Shown: in pieces, positions 7,419 to 17,321 of the stretch | Position numbering within the stretch: position 1 is the stretch's first letter | Layout of the letters: every line of letters starts with the position of its first letter | Origin: Anabaena sp051781005 | GTDB lineage: Bacteria; Cyanobacteriota; Cyanobacteriia; Cyanobacteriales; Nostocaceae | Length of the DNA stretch: 64,000 nucleotides | NCBI RefSeq assembly: GCF_051781005.1 | Contig: NZ_JBPWOA010000020.1 | Coordinates: 142,410 to 206,409, forward strand | Direction of reading: 5' to 3' | Position numbers and translations under genes: made by a program | Notes under the pieces: generated by a model | Told to the model about the DNA's origin: nothing | Database searches by the model: none | What the model saw: only the letters and a program-made list of their open reading frames with translations

Positions 7419-10400
7419 TTACCAAGGATTTCCAACCATTGTGAATGCTGCCCAATAATAAGGATGGGAGAGGGATTCATTAGGTTGTTCAAAACTTTCC
7501 GTAGGTAAAGGTAAGCTACCAACTTGTTCCAAACCTTGTAACTGACCATTCTTTAAATAAATCTTCCCTGTTGCCATAGCTACTTGAGCTTCTCGGAGGG
7601 CTTCTGCACGAATGGGAGAAGTTTTCAAACTCTCGTAAAATTTTGCCATCAATGCAGCTGTCCCCGCGTCGTTAACAGCCCAAAGACTGGCAACACTAGT
7701 TTTGACACCTGCCAATACTGCTAAACCTGCAAACCCAATTTCTGCTTCTTTATTCCCCAAAGCACTTCTACAAGCACTCAGTACCAGCATTTCCACTGGG
7801 GGATTATTAAAGCCTAATTGCCTGATTTCGTTCAAACGTAATTTGTTTTCCCATAGTTGAATATAGGAATTATCCACAGCACCACCAATAAAATCAGCAT
7901 GGGTGGCCATGTGAATAATGCCAAAAGGTTGATAACGACGGAGAGATTTCAGATTATCTAATGTGGCTTGTTCGTTCAACAATAATTTGCCAGGCCAGAG
8001 TTTATTCACTAATGTTGATAACTCTACGGGTACTGCGGGTAAAGGTTCTTGCCCTTGGGTACTCTGAGAAATCCCCATTGCTAAGACTTGGGATTGTTTG
8101 ATGTCTGTATAGAGGGTATTGGTTAAGCTGAGGCTAGGCATTAAACCAATACTATAATTTTCGACCAAAAATCTTTGCCCATCATGAAGAGCAGCCATTG
8201 GGGTTGAACGTAAGCCGACATCTGGTAAAAAAACCAGGTTTTTGATGCCTTGAGTTTGTAAATCTGCCTGTATTGGTGCAATTATCCAACGATAAAGTTG
8301 TTGAGCCGGTTGCAAATAAGTTTTGCGAGTGCGGAACTGTGGACTAGCGATTTGGTCACGAAATTCCTTAGAAATTTTGAGAACTTCAGCTTTTGTGACA
8401 TCTGGAATACGTTTACGTATGGGGTTTCCCGTTCCGGTTACTACTATAACTTCTAGTTGGTCACTATCCTGATCAGTTATGATCTTCAACTCTTTATTAG
8501 AAGCTTTCCCTCTAGGTGAATCTGGGGAAATTTCTACAGGGACAAAACTGAGATAGATAAATGCAGGTTTGACACCTGTTGCTTTCTCAATTTGGCGAGC
8601 AATATCACTGGCTTCATCTGTGCTTTTGACTCTAGGAGTGGGTATACCTAATTGACTAGTAAAGCTGTTTGTAAATTTATCTTCAGGAGTAGGATCAGAA
8701 TTAAGAATTGGTTTATCAGGAGGGGTGTTTGTTTTTGGTGGGTTTTCTGGTGGTTTTTCACACTGGAAATTACAAGGTGGTAGTGTTGGGGTATCTGCTG
8801 GAGGAGTGATGTTAATTGTTACTGTAGCAGGTGTGGAGAATGAAACGCGATCGCTCGACTTAACTGTAAACGCATTAATAGAGCCAGTTGTATCAGTTGG
8901 TGGGGTGTAGATTAGCGTATCACCTGAAGAGATGATATCTCCCGCAACTAAAACCGTATTACCTATTTTCAGAGTACCAGCCAGAATAGAATCAATCTCT
9001 ATAGTCGTGTTATCAGCATTGACATCACCCGTAACCGCATTAAATGTAAAACTTACCGACTGATTTGCTTCAACATTAAATGATATTGGTGAGGTTGCCG
9101 TTATCGTGGGAGGTGTGTTGACCGAAGTGATTGTAATCCCTGAGGGAGTTCCAGTTGCATCACCACCAGTAGGTAAAACAGGAAAGTTGCCTAAAGATAT
9201 GTTTGCATCACCCGCATTCAGCGACCCTACTGTGCCATTAACACCAGCAGATCCGACAGTAAATGCTTCGTTGTCTGGACCACCGTCATGTTGAATTTTA
9301 ATTGTCCCACCTGTATTGGCAATTGGTACTGTGCTAATAATATTCCCCTCCGGAGATAGGGTAGCCAGATTTCCACCTGTTGCGATGGTATTACTGGAAG
9401 TGCCGACAGTTGCTGTTCCTAAAATCAAGCCATTGGTAAGGACTTCTACATTTCCACCTTGGACTGAGTTACCAACGGGTTCTAAGGTATCTGTTGTAGA
9501 CTGAGTATTAATACTACTAAATTGAATAATGCTACTAGAAGAATTAGTAGTATTCAGGCTCACATTTCCACTCTTAATAATAGTTGTACCGTCTACAAAA
9601 GTTGCAATTGTTGAAGTATCAATTGCACCATTAACAGTGATGTTATCTCTGGCATTTAAACTAACTCCTCCACCAACTCCCGTAAAATTTCCTCCGCTGA
9701 TTCTTGTCATGGAGGAATTAATACCATCCGTGGTGATACTACCTGTTGTACTTGTGATGTCAACACTACCACTGGTAGCGGTACTAGTTGTAGGATCTGT
9801 AATGCTAGTATTGATAGCTCCTACATCAACTGCACCATTAGCAGATAAAGTGACATTGCCCCCTAGAGAATTATTATTATTAGAAAAATTCTGGTTACTA
9901 AGGTAAGCGTCGAGATTGCCTAGTTGAATACTGCCACTGGTACTATTAACTTGAATATTACCTGCTTGAGCAACGTAACCCTGGCCAAAAGCAACAATGT
10001 CACCTGCAATAATATTGCCCACAGCAGATAAAGTGACATTACCACTACTTCCGAAACTTCCTGAGTTTAGCCTTGTATCAAAATTTCCCAGATTTAGGCT
10101 TGCACCTGAAATACTAATATCTCCCCCAATAGTCCTGATTGTATTGGTGAGATTAGCAAAGTTGACCGCACCATTACTAGAAGTCAGGCTGAAGCTGCCG
10201 CTGTTACCTAAGTTTAATGTAGCTACACCAGCAGCGGTGGTTGCTCCAGGTGTATTACCTGTAATGGCATTAATGGTGATATCCCCTGTGGCTTGTAAAT
10301 CAATATTTGCACCCGAACCTAAACTTGCCAAAGCCCCCCAAGAAATAGTGTTAGCTCCATTATCTGCATCTCCAGATGCGATCGCTCCAGTAAATGTGGT

Positions 10401-12509
10401 ATCAAATGTACCTGAATTTAAAGGAGCATCAATAATGGTTAAAGTGGTGGGATCTAATAATAAAGTTCCTTTTGTGCCGTTAGGGGCTGTAGTATCTACT
10501 AGTCCGTTAAAGGTTAAATAATTTTTACCTGATACTTCTACAAAACCACCATTACCAGCATTTACACCGCCACGAGCGGTAATATTACCAAAGAATTTTG
10601 TACTATTATCAGCCCAAATAATTACTCTTCCCCCGTCACCATTCAAATTGCTATCGGCTGAAATAACTGAATTTGCATCAACATAAGTTTGCGTAGCATT
10701 GGGTACTGTTCCCTTACCTTGGAAATCTCCTCCGACTAGTACCTTACCACCGCCATTATTACCAGAGGCGTTGATGTTGGCACTTACTAAACCTATTTGA
10801 TCACCCAGGATATTTACTGTACCGCCAGTTGCACCAGATACATCAATATTTCCAGAAACGATCGCTGTACCAGGGGTGCTGGGTAGTTTAACATCAGAAC
10901 CTATAACTTGGACTGTACCATCAGAGTTAGCCGTTAAACCTGTGTTACCAACTGTGAGCAATTCAGGTAGAGAAGCAATTGATAAAGCTGGGCTATTCGG
11001 TTGATTTTGTCCAGAAAATGGTTGAATTTCCAAACTTAATAAATTTCCTGGCTGACTCAAACGCACCCAATTTCCAGGTACGGATGTGACTGTAATCTGT
11101 CCTCCTGGTGCTGTGAGTTGTCCTGTATTGGCAACTGTACCACCCAATAAGTTTAAACTTTGTCCTGTACCTACTACCAAATTACCCGCGTTGATAATTG
11201 CTCCTTGCTGACTCATGGTAAAGGCGAAGCCGTTGGGGTTTCCTACCAAAGTGCTGTAGTCATTATTCCCAAAAGCATTAAACCAACTATTACCAAAACC
11301 GATACCATTGGCTGTTGTGGCTGTGAAAGCACCAGGGACATTTAAACTAGCGTTGCTGCCAAAAACAAAACCGGCGGGATTCATCAGGTAAAGGTTAGCA
11401 TTACCTCCTGTTACTTGTATTAAACCGTTGATAATAGAAGCATTGCCACCTGTAATTCTACCCAGAATATTTTGCAGATTGGGGTTAGCGAGAAAGTTGG
11501 CTATTTGTCCCTGTGATAAGCCAAATTCTTGAAAGCTATGGAAGAGATTAGCGCCAGATGTTATCCCACCATTGATATTGATTGTGTTGCCATTGGGGGT
11601 GACAATTGTTCCTGTATCTGCGTTGGGGACTATTTGGGCGTTGGCTAATCCTGTACTCATGGCTCCCACTAAAGGGATGATATAAGGGGTTAAACGCCAA
11701 CATAAAGCTTTGATTGTTTTAGTGGCGCTGTTGACAAAATCTTGCCAGGGTTGTTTGCGTCGGAGTATAAAGCGATTTGTGGATAGTTCGAGATCAATTT
11801 GATATTTATCGCTGAGTCCCCGACGTTGGAGAGCTTGTGATATTGCTTTTTGGGAAGATAAGAGGGTTTGTTTTCGGCGTACTTGGGAGGTATTATTTGA
11901 GTGTTGCCGATAGTAGTAAAGTGGTTTTTGTACACGCCCTACTTGGGTAATTTCTGAAAGTCGCAAGCAGAGATCATAGTCGTCAGCGTAATTTGCGAAA
12001 CCTTCGATGCCTTTAACTTGCTGATAAACTGAACGACGAATGAGGCGAAATTGAAAGGTCATGAAGTCTACTAACAGACGCTGTGGAGAGTAAGGAATTT
12101 GACAGCGATGACCGTAGTTGAGAAATTTTCCGTCTTTGTCTATGTCTATGTAGTCGGTGTAAACAAAGCCGATTTTGGGGTTGCGGTTGAGGATAGCGGC
12201 GGTTTCTGCTAGGGCTGTGGGGGCGAGGATGTCGTCACTGTCTACGTAACCAAGGTAGAGTCCGGTAGTTTGGGATATTGCTCTTTGTCGAGCCGTTGCT
12301 ATTCCCAAATGAGGTGCAGCTATTACTCGCACTCGACTATCTTTTTGGGCATACTCACGAGCAACTGTCACTGATTTATCTGTGGAGCCATCATCCCATA
12401 CTAGTAATTCTAAGTCTTGCCATGTTTGTTCTAGGACACTAGCGATCGCACTCCCAAGGTAATACTCCCGGTTGTAATTGACGATGACAATAGATATCTG
12501 TGGTGACAT
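7419..12509 (-). CDS. Giant fusion: GT2 glycosyltransferase, haemagglutination (TPS) domain, repetitive passenger and CHAT protease domain
   Basis: One uninterrupted 1696-codon frame. Residues 1-240 are a family 2 glycosyltransferase (SIVIVNYNREYYLGSAI, VWDDGSTDKS, DSDD at about 90-93). Residues 264-292 look like a signal peptide placed internally: KTIKALCWR, then a hydrophobic stretch ending in STGLANA before QIVPN. Residues 292-405 are a filamentous-haemagglutinin N-terminal secretion domain (FHSFQEFGLSQGQIANF, NPAGFVFGSNASLNV). A long Gly/Asn/Ser/Thr-rich beta-helix-like passenger follows, then a Pro-rich linker. The C-terminal CHAT domain has the His in IIHMATHA (about 1537) and the Cys in VLSACRSALG (about 1580). 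A TpsB partner is divergent upstream. Family knowledge predicts export of the TPS part; how a cytoplasmic GT2 is accommodated is unknown. I found no ATG, GTG or TTG between the GT2 and the internal signal that would give separate genes. Confidence 0.85.
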   Translation of the reverse strand: MSPQISIVIVNYNREYYLGSAIASVLEQTWQDLELLVWDDGSTDKSVTVAREYAQKDSRVRVIAAPHLGIATARQRAISQTTGLYLGYVDSDDILAPTALAETAAILNRNPKIGFVYTDYIDIDKDGKFLNYGHRCQIPYSPQRLLVDFMTFQFRLIRRSVYQQVKGIEGFANYADDYDLCLRLSEITQVGRVQKPLYYYRQHSNNTSQVRRKQTLLSSQKAISQALQRRGLSDKYQIDLELSTNRFILRRKQPWQDFVNSATKTIKALCWRLTPYIIPLVGAMSTGLANAQIVPNADTGTIVTPNGNTININGGITSGANLFHSFQEFGLSQGQIANFLANPNLQNILGRITGGNASIINGLIQVTGGNANLYLMNPAGFVFGSNASLNVPGAFTATTANGIGFGNSWFNAFGNNDYSTLVGNPNGFAFTMSQQGAIINAGNLVVGTGQSLNLLGGTVANTGQLTAPGGQITVTSVPGNWVRLSQPGNLLSLEIQPFSGQNQPNSPALSIASLPELLTVGNTGLTANSDGTVQVIGSDVKLPSTPGTAIVSGNIDVSGATGGTVNILGDQIGLVSANINASGNNGGGKVLVGGDFQGKGTVPNATQTYVDANSVISADSNLNGDGGRVIIWADNSTKFFGNITARGGVNAGNGGFVEVSGKNYLTFNGLVDTTAPNGTKGTLLLDPTTLTIIDAPLNSGTFDTTFTGAIASGDADNGANTISWGALASLGSGANIDLQATGDITINAITGNTPGATTAAGVATLNLGNSGSFSLTSSNGAVNFANLTNTIRTIGGDISISGASLNLGNFDTRLNSGSFGSSGNVTLSAVGNIIAGDIVAFGQGYVAQAGNIQVNSTSGSIQLGNLDAYLSNQNFSNNNNSLGGNVTLSANGAVDVGAINTSITDPTTSTATSGSVDITSTTGSITTDGINSSMTRISGGNFTGVGGGVSLNARDNITVNGAIDTSTIATFVDGTTIIKSGNVSLNTTNSSSSIIQFSSINTQSTTDTLEPVGNSVQGGNVEVLTNGLILGTATVGTSSNTIATGGNLATLSPEGNIISTVPIANTGGTIKIQHDGGPDNEAFTVGSAGVNGTVGSLNAGDANISLGNFPVLPTGGDATGTPSGITITSVNTPPTITATSPISFNVEANQSVSFTFNAVTGDVNADNTTIEIDSILAGTLKIGNTVLVAGDIISSGDTLIYTPPTDTTGSINAFTVKSSDRVSFSTPATVTINITPPADTPTLPPCNFQCEKPPENPPKTNTPPDKPILNSDPTPEDKFTNSFTSQLGIPTPRVKSTDEASDIARQIEKATGVKPAFIYLSFVPVEISPDSPRGKASNKELKIITDQDSDQLEVIVVTGTGNPIRKRIPDVTKAEVLKISKEFRDQIASPQFRTRKTYLQPAQQLYRWIIAPIQADLQTQGIKNLVFLPDVGLRSTPMAALHDGQRFLVENYSIGLMPSLSLTNTLYTDIKQSQVLAMGISQSTQGQEPLPAVPVELSTLVNKLWPGKLLLNEQATLDNLKSLRRYQPFGIIHMATHADFIGGAVDNSYIQLWENKLRLNEIRQLGFNNPPVEMLVLSACRSALGNKEAEIGFAGLAVLAGVKTSVASLWAVNDAGTAALMAKFYESLKTSPIRAEALREAQVAMATGKIYLKNGQLQGLEQVGSLPLPTESFEQPNESLSHPYYWAAFTMVGNPW

Positions 12510-12740
12510 CGAAGTACTCCGAACTTTTTGCTCTTATCAGAATATAATGCTAGAAATATCACTTAGGTACAATCGTAGCTAAATATTTTTTATTTACAAA
12601 TTTTCTTAATCTTTGAATGTCACAGGAATAACAAATGTATGATATTCAATCGGTGAACAGTCAACATTGTACCGTAAAGATGGTAATAACTGATAACTGT
12701 GAATTAATAACTGCTAAATAAAGCATCCTAAGGAAGTGAA

Positions 12741-14543
12741 ATGAGAAAAGAAACAAAAACTGGTGTGAAAAACGCAGCTAAAAAACAGCCAGGCATTGTA
12801 TATTTTTTTCATCAATTAGTCGTTCTGCGGAGTCATCAAAGCATCCGGTTTCAATGCACTTTGCTAATTCTGAATATAATCTCGATTGTAGCCATTAATG
12901 GTATAAAGGCTACGGCTAGTGATGGTAAGGTTTTTAACCCAGACTCCTATTTGGATCTTGATCATTCCCAATCTGTAATAGTACAGACACCAGATGCTCT
13001 GCCTCCTGAATCAGCACCACCAGCAGATACGGAGCGTATTTATATACGCCAAATTAAGGTTATCGGTAGCACGGTTTTCAGTGAAAATGAATTGAATGCG
13101 GTTGTACAGCCGTTTACCGACAAAGAATTAACTCAAGAAGATATCAGAAAAGCAGCAGATGCCGTTACCCAACTTTACTTAAATAAAAATTATCTTAATT
13201 CCAGAGCTATTCCAGTTACCCAGCAACCCAATACAACAGATGGTATTGTCGTAATTCAGGTAATTGAAGGACGTTTAGCAGATATTGAAATTACAGGAAC
13301 AAAGCGGTTAAATCCTGCTTATATTCGGAATCGAATTCAACTGGGTGCTGGTGTTCCTTTGAATGCTATTAAACTAGAAGAACAATTAAGATTACTACGA
13401 ATTGATCCACTATTTGATAATGTGGAAGCTAGTCTACGTCCATCCGGTCAAGTTGGTCAAAGTCTGCTTCTAGTCAGAGTTCAAGAAGCTAAATCTTTTG
13501 AGTTTGGTTTGAGTGCAGATAACTATTCACCTCCTAGTGTTGGTTCAGAAAGATTAGGAATTCAACTACGAGAGCGAAATTTAACTGGGATAGGAGATGA
13601 ATTAGCTGGTTCTTATTATCGCTCAGTCACAGGTGGTGCTGATAGCTTTGATTTTAGTTATCAAATTCCTGTTAATGCCATGAATGGGAAAGTACAATTG
13701 AGAGTTGCCCCCAGCAGAAGTGAAATTACAGAACCACCATTTAAAGATTTAGGGATTAGAGCCGAACAAGATGTATATGAAATCAATTATCGTCAACCTT
13801 TAGTCAGAACTCCCAGAGAAGAGTTTGCTTTGTCTTTAGGATTTACCTATCAAGATGGTCAAACTTTTCTGTTTGATCAACTCCCCACACCTTTTGGTAT
13901 TGGTCCTGATGAAAATGGGGTAAGTCGTACCAGTGTAATTAAATTTGCCCAAGATTATACAAAAAGAGATCAGCAAGGTGCTTGGTCAGTGCGATCGCAA
14001 TTTAATTTTGGCACAGGCTTATTTGATGCTACAACAAACAATTCTCCCACGCCTGATGGTCGCTTTTTCAGTTGGTTAGGTCAACTAGAACGAGTGCAAA
14101 AACTCAGCGAAAATCACTTATTAATTGTGCAAGGAGAATTACAACTTACACCAGATAGTTTGTTACCTTCTCAACAATTTGTGATTGGTGGTGGTCAATC
14201 TGTACGCGGATATCGACAAAATGCTCGTTCTGGAGATAATGGATTTCGGGTAGCAATAGAAGATAGGGTAACTGTGCAACGTAATGCTTCGGGATTACCC
14301 ATAATTCAGGTGATTCCCTTTACTAATTTGGGAGCAGTTTGGAATAAATCTGATAATCCCAACAATCTACCCAATCAAACATTCTTAGCCAGTGCAGGTT
14401 TAGGATTATTGTGGAATCAAGCTTTGGGAATTGAAAATTTAATCATGCGACTTGATTATGGTATACCCTTCATTAATTTAGATGACCGGGGTAATAATGC
14501 TCAAGATGATGGTTTCTATTTTAGTGTCCGTTATCAACCGTAG
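12741..14543 (+). CDS. TpsB/ShlB/FhaC-type outer-membrane transporter of a two-partner secretion system
   Basis: A 600-residue Omp85-superfamily protein. After a basic, hydrophobic N-terminal region (about residues 30-60) there is a POTRA_2 domain (IYIRQIKVIGSTVFSENEL, PFTDKELTQEDIRKAADAVTQLYL) and a ShlB POTRA. A beta-barrel follows from about residue 240, with the conserved SQQFVIGGGQSVRGYRQN motif and a C-terminal FYFSVRYQP strand. Family members secrete proteins with a haemagglutination domain, and exactly such a protein is encoded divergently 231 bases away, so the two form a TPS pair. The start ATG follows AAGGAAGTGAA. A tandem repeat lies directly after the stop. Confidence 0.9.
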   Translation: MRKETKTGVKNAAKKQPGIVYFFHQLVVLRSHQSIRFQCTLLILNIISIVAINGIKATASDGKVFNPDSYLDLDHSQSVIVQTPDALPPESAPPADTERIYIRQIKVIGSTVFSENELNAVVQPFTDKELTQEDIRKAADAVTQLYLNKNYLNSRAIPVTQQPNTTDGIVVIQVIEGRLADIEITGTKRLNPAYIRNRIQLGAGVPLNAIKLEEQLRLLRIDPLFDNVEASLRPSGQVGQSLLLVRVQEAKSFEFGLSADNYSPPSVGSERLGIQLRERNLTGIGDELAGSYYRSVTGGADSFDFSYQIPVNAMNGKVQLRVAPSRSEITEPPFKDLGIRAEQDVYEINYRQPLVRTPREEFALSLGFTYQDGQTFLFDQLPTPFGIGPDENGVSRTSVIKFAQDYTKRDQQGAWSVRSQFNFGTGLFDATTNNSPTPDGRFFSWLGQLERVQKLSENHLLIVQGELQLTPDSLLPSQQFVIGGGQSVRGYRQNARSGDNGFRVAIEDRVTVQRNASGLPIIQVIPFTNLGAVWNKSDNPNNLPNQTFLASAGLGLLWNQALGIENLIMRLDYGIPFINLDDRGNNAQDDGFYFSVRYQP

Positions 14544-14554
14544 AAAGGTAAGAA

Positions 14555-14616
14555 TTTAGGAGTCAGGAGTCAGGAGTCAGGAGTTAGGAGTTAGGAGTTA
14601 GGAGTTAGGAGTTAGA
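14555..14616 (+). repeat. Heptanucleotide tandem repeat (GGAGTCA/GGAGTTA)
   Basis: About eight consecutive seven-base units: three ggagtca, then five ggagtta. It begins a dozen bases after the tpsB stop and contains no coding signal. Confidence 0.9.
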
Positions 14617-14760
14617 AAGAAGGAAGGAAGGATATTTTTCTCTTCTGTTCCCTGCTACAGCACTTTGCTCAACTATTTGGTACAAAACGAAATCCTATAA
14701 CCCTTGTGCTATAAACCTTTTGGATATTTAGGTGTGGTAATTTAAAAAGAAAAGTGCTGT

Positions 14761-14946
14761 ATATCAAATATTCTGTATCCTGAATCCTTACTATTTGGAG
14801 ATGGAGAAAAAGCAACACTACGAGATATAGAAAATTGGTCTTTACCAAATGTAGACTTAGTAGTTTTAAGTGCTTGTCAAACAGGTTTAGGTGAAAAATT
14901 TTTAAGCAACGATTCTCTCTCTCTGTGCCTCTGCGTGAGAAATTAA
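14761..14946 (+). pseudogene. Remnant of a CHAT-domain protease gene
   Basis: Read in the frame starting at 14761 this gives LYPESLLFGDGEKATLRD, then IENWSLPNVDLVVLSACQTG and LGEKFLSN. That is the region around the CHAT catalytic Cys (LSACQTG) with the usual preceding GDGE..TL.DI.N..LPN..LVVLSAC pattern. The homology stops at about 14910, and the frame then runs into repeat-like DNA (ctctctgtgcctctgcgtgag) and a stop at 14944. No start codon, His region or C-terminal part is present. It lies downstream of tpsB, so the locus may once have encoded a second CHAT protein. Confidence 0.7.
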
Positions 14947-14981
14947 TTAAATTGGGGCGGAAATACCGCCCACAGCAGCTT

Positions 14982-17087
14982 TTACACAGCAGGCAATAAA
15001 CCATTATGCTTTAGCAGCGCAGTAGTACTGGGTTCCCTACCCCGGAAAGCTTGAAAAACTTCCATCGGGTGCTTACTACCACCTAGTGCTAACACTGTAT
15101 CCCGGTAGCGTCTACCAGTATCATGTATTGCTTGTTCATCTCCTAAACCAGCTTCTTCAAAAGCAGCAAAAGCATCAGCGCTGAGAACTTCCGCCCATTT
15201 ATAGCTATAGTAACCTGCTGCATAACCACCTTCAAAAATGTGACCGAATGCACATAAAAACCCATCTTCGGGTAATGGTGGTAAAACGGTAGTGGTTTTA
15301 GCAATGCGTTGACGTACATCTACGGGAGTTTCTTTCCCTCCAGGACGATAACGGTAGTGTAGTTCCAAATCAACGCTGCTGAGGTGAATTTGCCGCAACA
15401 TCGCCGAACCACTCATGTAATTACGTGCTGCTAACAGCTTTTGGTAATAATGCTCTGGTAGTGGTTCACCGGTTTCGTAGTGTTTAGCCATACCAAATAA
15501 AGTGGGGCGATCATAACACCAGTTTTCCATGAATTGGCTAGGTAATTCCACTGCATCCCATTCTACATTATTAATACCTGCGGCTCCGGTATAATCAACT
15601 TTGGTGAGCATATGATGCAAACCATGTCCAAACTCGTGGAACAATGTTTCGACTTCATCAAAAGTCATTAAACTGGGCTTGTCATCAACTGGGGGAGTTT
15701 GGTTGCAAATCAAATAAGCTACAGGTAAACGGATGCTAGTGATACCATTTTCTTTGATTTTGCGGCGATGAATACAAACATCCATCCAAGCACCACCGCG
15801 TTTTTCAGCAGGACGACTGTATGGGTCTAGATAAAAGTAAGCGATCGCATTACCATGTTTATCAGATATTTGGAAATAACGTACATCCTCATGCCAAACT
15901 GGGGCTTGACCATCAGCGGGAGTCACCGTTACACCAAACAACCGCTTCACTAGTCCAAATAACCCATCTAGCACCTGCGGCAGGGGAAAATAGGGATGCA
16001 ACTCTTCCGCTGTAAAGGCAAATTTCTCTTCCTGTTGACGTTCTGCCCAAAAGCTGATGTCCCAATGTTGCAAATTATCAGCTTCTGCTGCTCCCTTAGC
16101 TTTAGCAAATACTTTTAGTGCTTCTAAATCTTTAACAGCAGCATCATAACTCGCTTGACGTAGTTCTTCTAACAGCTTTTCTACCGCTTGGACATTCTTC
16201 GCCATCTTACTAGCTAAACTCAGTTCGGCAAAATTCTCAAAGCCAATTAACTGAGCAAGTTCTTGCCGCAACTCTAAAATAATGTCAATTAAAGGGTTGT
16301 TATCCAATTCCCCAACAGTCGCACGGGTAATATATGCCTTGTACAGCTTTTCGCGCAAATCCCGCCGGGTGCTGTGTTGCATAAAAGGGAAATAGCTGGG
16401 AAAATCCAACGTAATGTGCCAAGGGCCATGTTCTGGAGTGGCATTTTCTTCCCCTGCCGCACGAGCAGCTTGAGCAGCGAGACTGAGTAAACTACTCGGT
16501 AAACCCTCTATTTCCGCTTTGGTTGTTAAGCTTAAGCTAAAAGCTGTAGTCGCATCCAAAAGATGGTTAGAAAACTTAGTAGCCAGTTCTGCTAACTGCA
16601 TCTGAATAGCGTTGAAACGCTCTCTGGCTTCTCCTTCTAGTCCCACACCAGATAACTTGGCATCTCGAATCGCGGCTTCAACAATGCGCTGCTGGGCTGA
16701 TTCTAAAGTTACCCAGGTACGACTAGCGCGGAGGGCTTTAAAAGCATTATAGATAGGCTTACTTTGACCAAGAGTGTTCATAAACTGCACTACTTGCGGC
16801 TGAACCTTTTCATAGGCTATGCGTAATTCTGGGCTATTTTGGACAGCCATTAAATGGTTCAGTATCCCCCAACTCCAGTGTAGCCTTTCTGTCAACCGCT
16901 CTAGAGGTTCTACCAAACCGCTCCAGGTAGGTTCTACATTAGCTTCTAAAATATCTAGCTGCTGCTTCAGGTCTGCTAACAGATGCCTGAAGGCTGGTTC
17001 TACTTGATCCGGTGTAATCTCTGCAAACGGAGGTAAACCACAGCCTTGAACGAGGGGACTTTGAGAAATAGTAGCAGTTGCACTCAT
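14982..17087 (-). CDS. prlC: Oligopeptidase A, M3 family zinc metallopeptidase
   Basis: The 701-residue protein has the M3 signature FHEFGHGLHHML, whose HExxH supplies two zinc ligands and the catalytic Glu; a further Glu ligand lies in NVEWDAVELPSQFMENW. N-terminal residues 1-250 are the helical half of the M3 fold, and the length (about 680-700) is normal for PrlC/OpdA. It degrades short peptides, including cleaved signal peptides, in the cytosol. There is no signal sequence. It starts MSATATISQSPLVQGCGLPPF and ends HNGLLPAV. The gene is monocistronic, convergent with the tpsB side and divergent from the hydrolase at 17322. Confidence 0.94.
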   Translation of the reverse strand: MSATATISQSPLVQGCGLPPFAEITPDQVEPAFRHLLADLKQQLDILEANVEPTWSGLVEPLERLTERLHWSWGILNHLMAVQNSPELRIAYEKVQPQVVQFMNTLGQSKPIYNAFKALRASRTWVTLESAQQRIVEAAIRDAKLSGVGLEGEARERFNAIQMQLAELATKFSNHLLDATTAFSLSLTTKAEIEGLPSSLLSLAAQAARAAGEENATPEHGPWHITLDFPSYFPFMQHSTRRDLREKLYKAYITRATVGELDNNPLIDIILELRQELAQLIGFENFAELSLASKMAKNVQAVEKLLEELRQASYDAAVKDLEALKVFAKAKGAAEADNLQHWDISFWAERQQEEKFAFTAEELHPYFPLPQVLDGLFGLVKRLFGVTVTPADGQAPVWHEDVRYFQISDKHGNAIAYFYLDPYSRPAEKRGGAWMDVCIHRRKIKENGITSIRLPVAYLICNQTPPVDDKPSLMTFDEVETLFHEFGHGLHHMLTKVDYTGAAGINNVEWDAVELPSQFMENWCYDRPTLFGMAKHYETGEPLPEHYYQKLLAARNYMSGSAMLRQIHLSSVDLELHYRYRPGGKETPVDVRQRIAKTTTVLPPLPEDGFLCAFGHIFEGGYAAGYYSYKWAEVLSADAFAAFEEAGLGDEQAIHDTGRRYRDTVLALGGSKHPMEVFQAFRGREPSTTALLKHNGLLPAV

Positions 17088-17321
17088 GGTTTTAGGTTAG
17101 TAGCCGATAAATAGGGAAAACAATGATTTTTATTTATATAACTAATAATGTACCTTCACTACACAATTTAGGCTTGCTAGAATGGCACTCTTCTAAATTT
17201 ATGAAAATCTACCGGAAAGCAGAAGCCAAATTTTTGCAGTAACCAGTATCATGCGGCTGTCGTTTTTGGAGATTTTGTGGGGATAATTAAGCATGATGAG
17301 TGTTTTAGTATTTACAACTTC

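Noticed and set aside
8725..10521. Several plus-strand open frames within the giant surface protein gene
   Set aside because: They are antisense to a low-complexity, Gly/Asn/Thr-rich passenger that lacks stops in the reverse frames; none has an RBS or recognisable domain.
14555..14616. Possible CRISPR or phage attachment repeats
   Set aside because: The units are seven bases long and contiguous, typical of cyanobacterial short tandem repeats; similar arrays lie at 4.9, 34.2 and 44.5 kb.
14669..15004. Minus-strand open frame of 111 codons
   Set aside because: It overlaps the prlC 3' end and runs antisense to the CHAT remnant; the composition is not protein-like.
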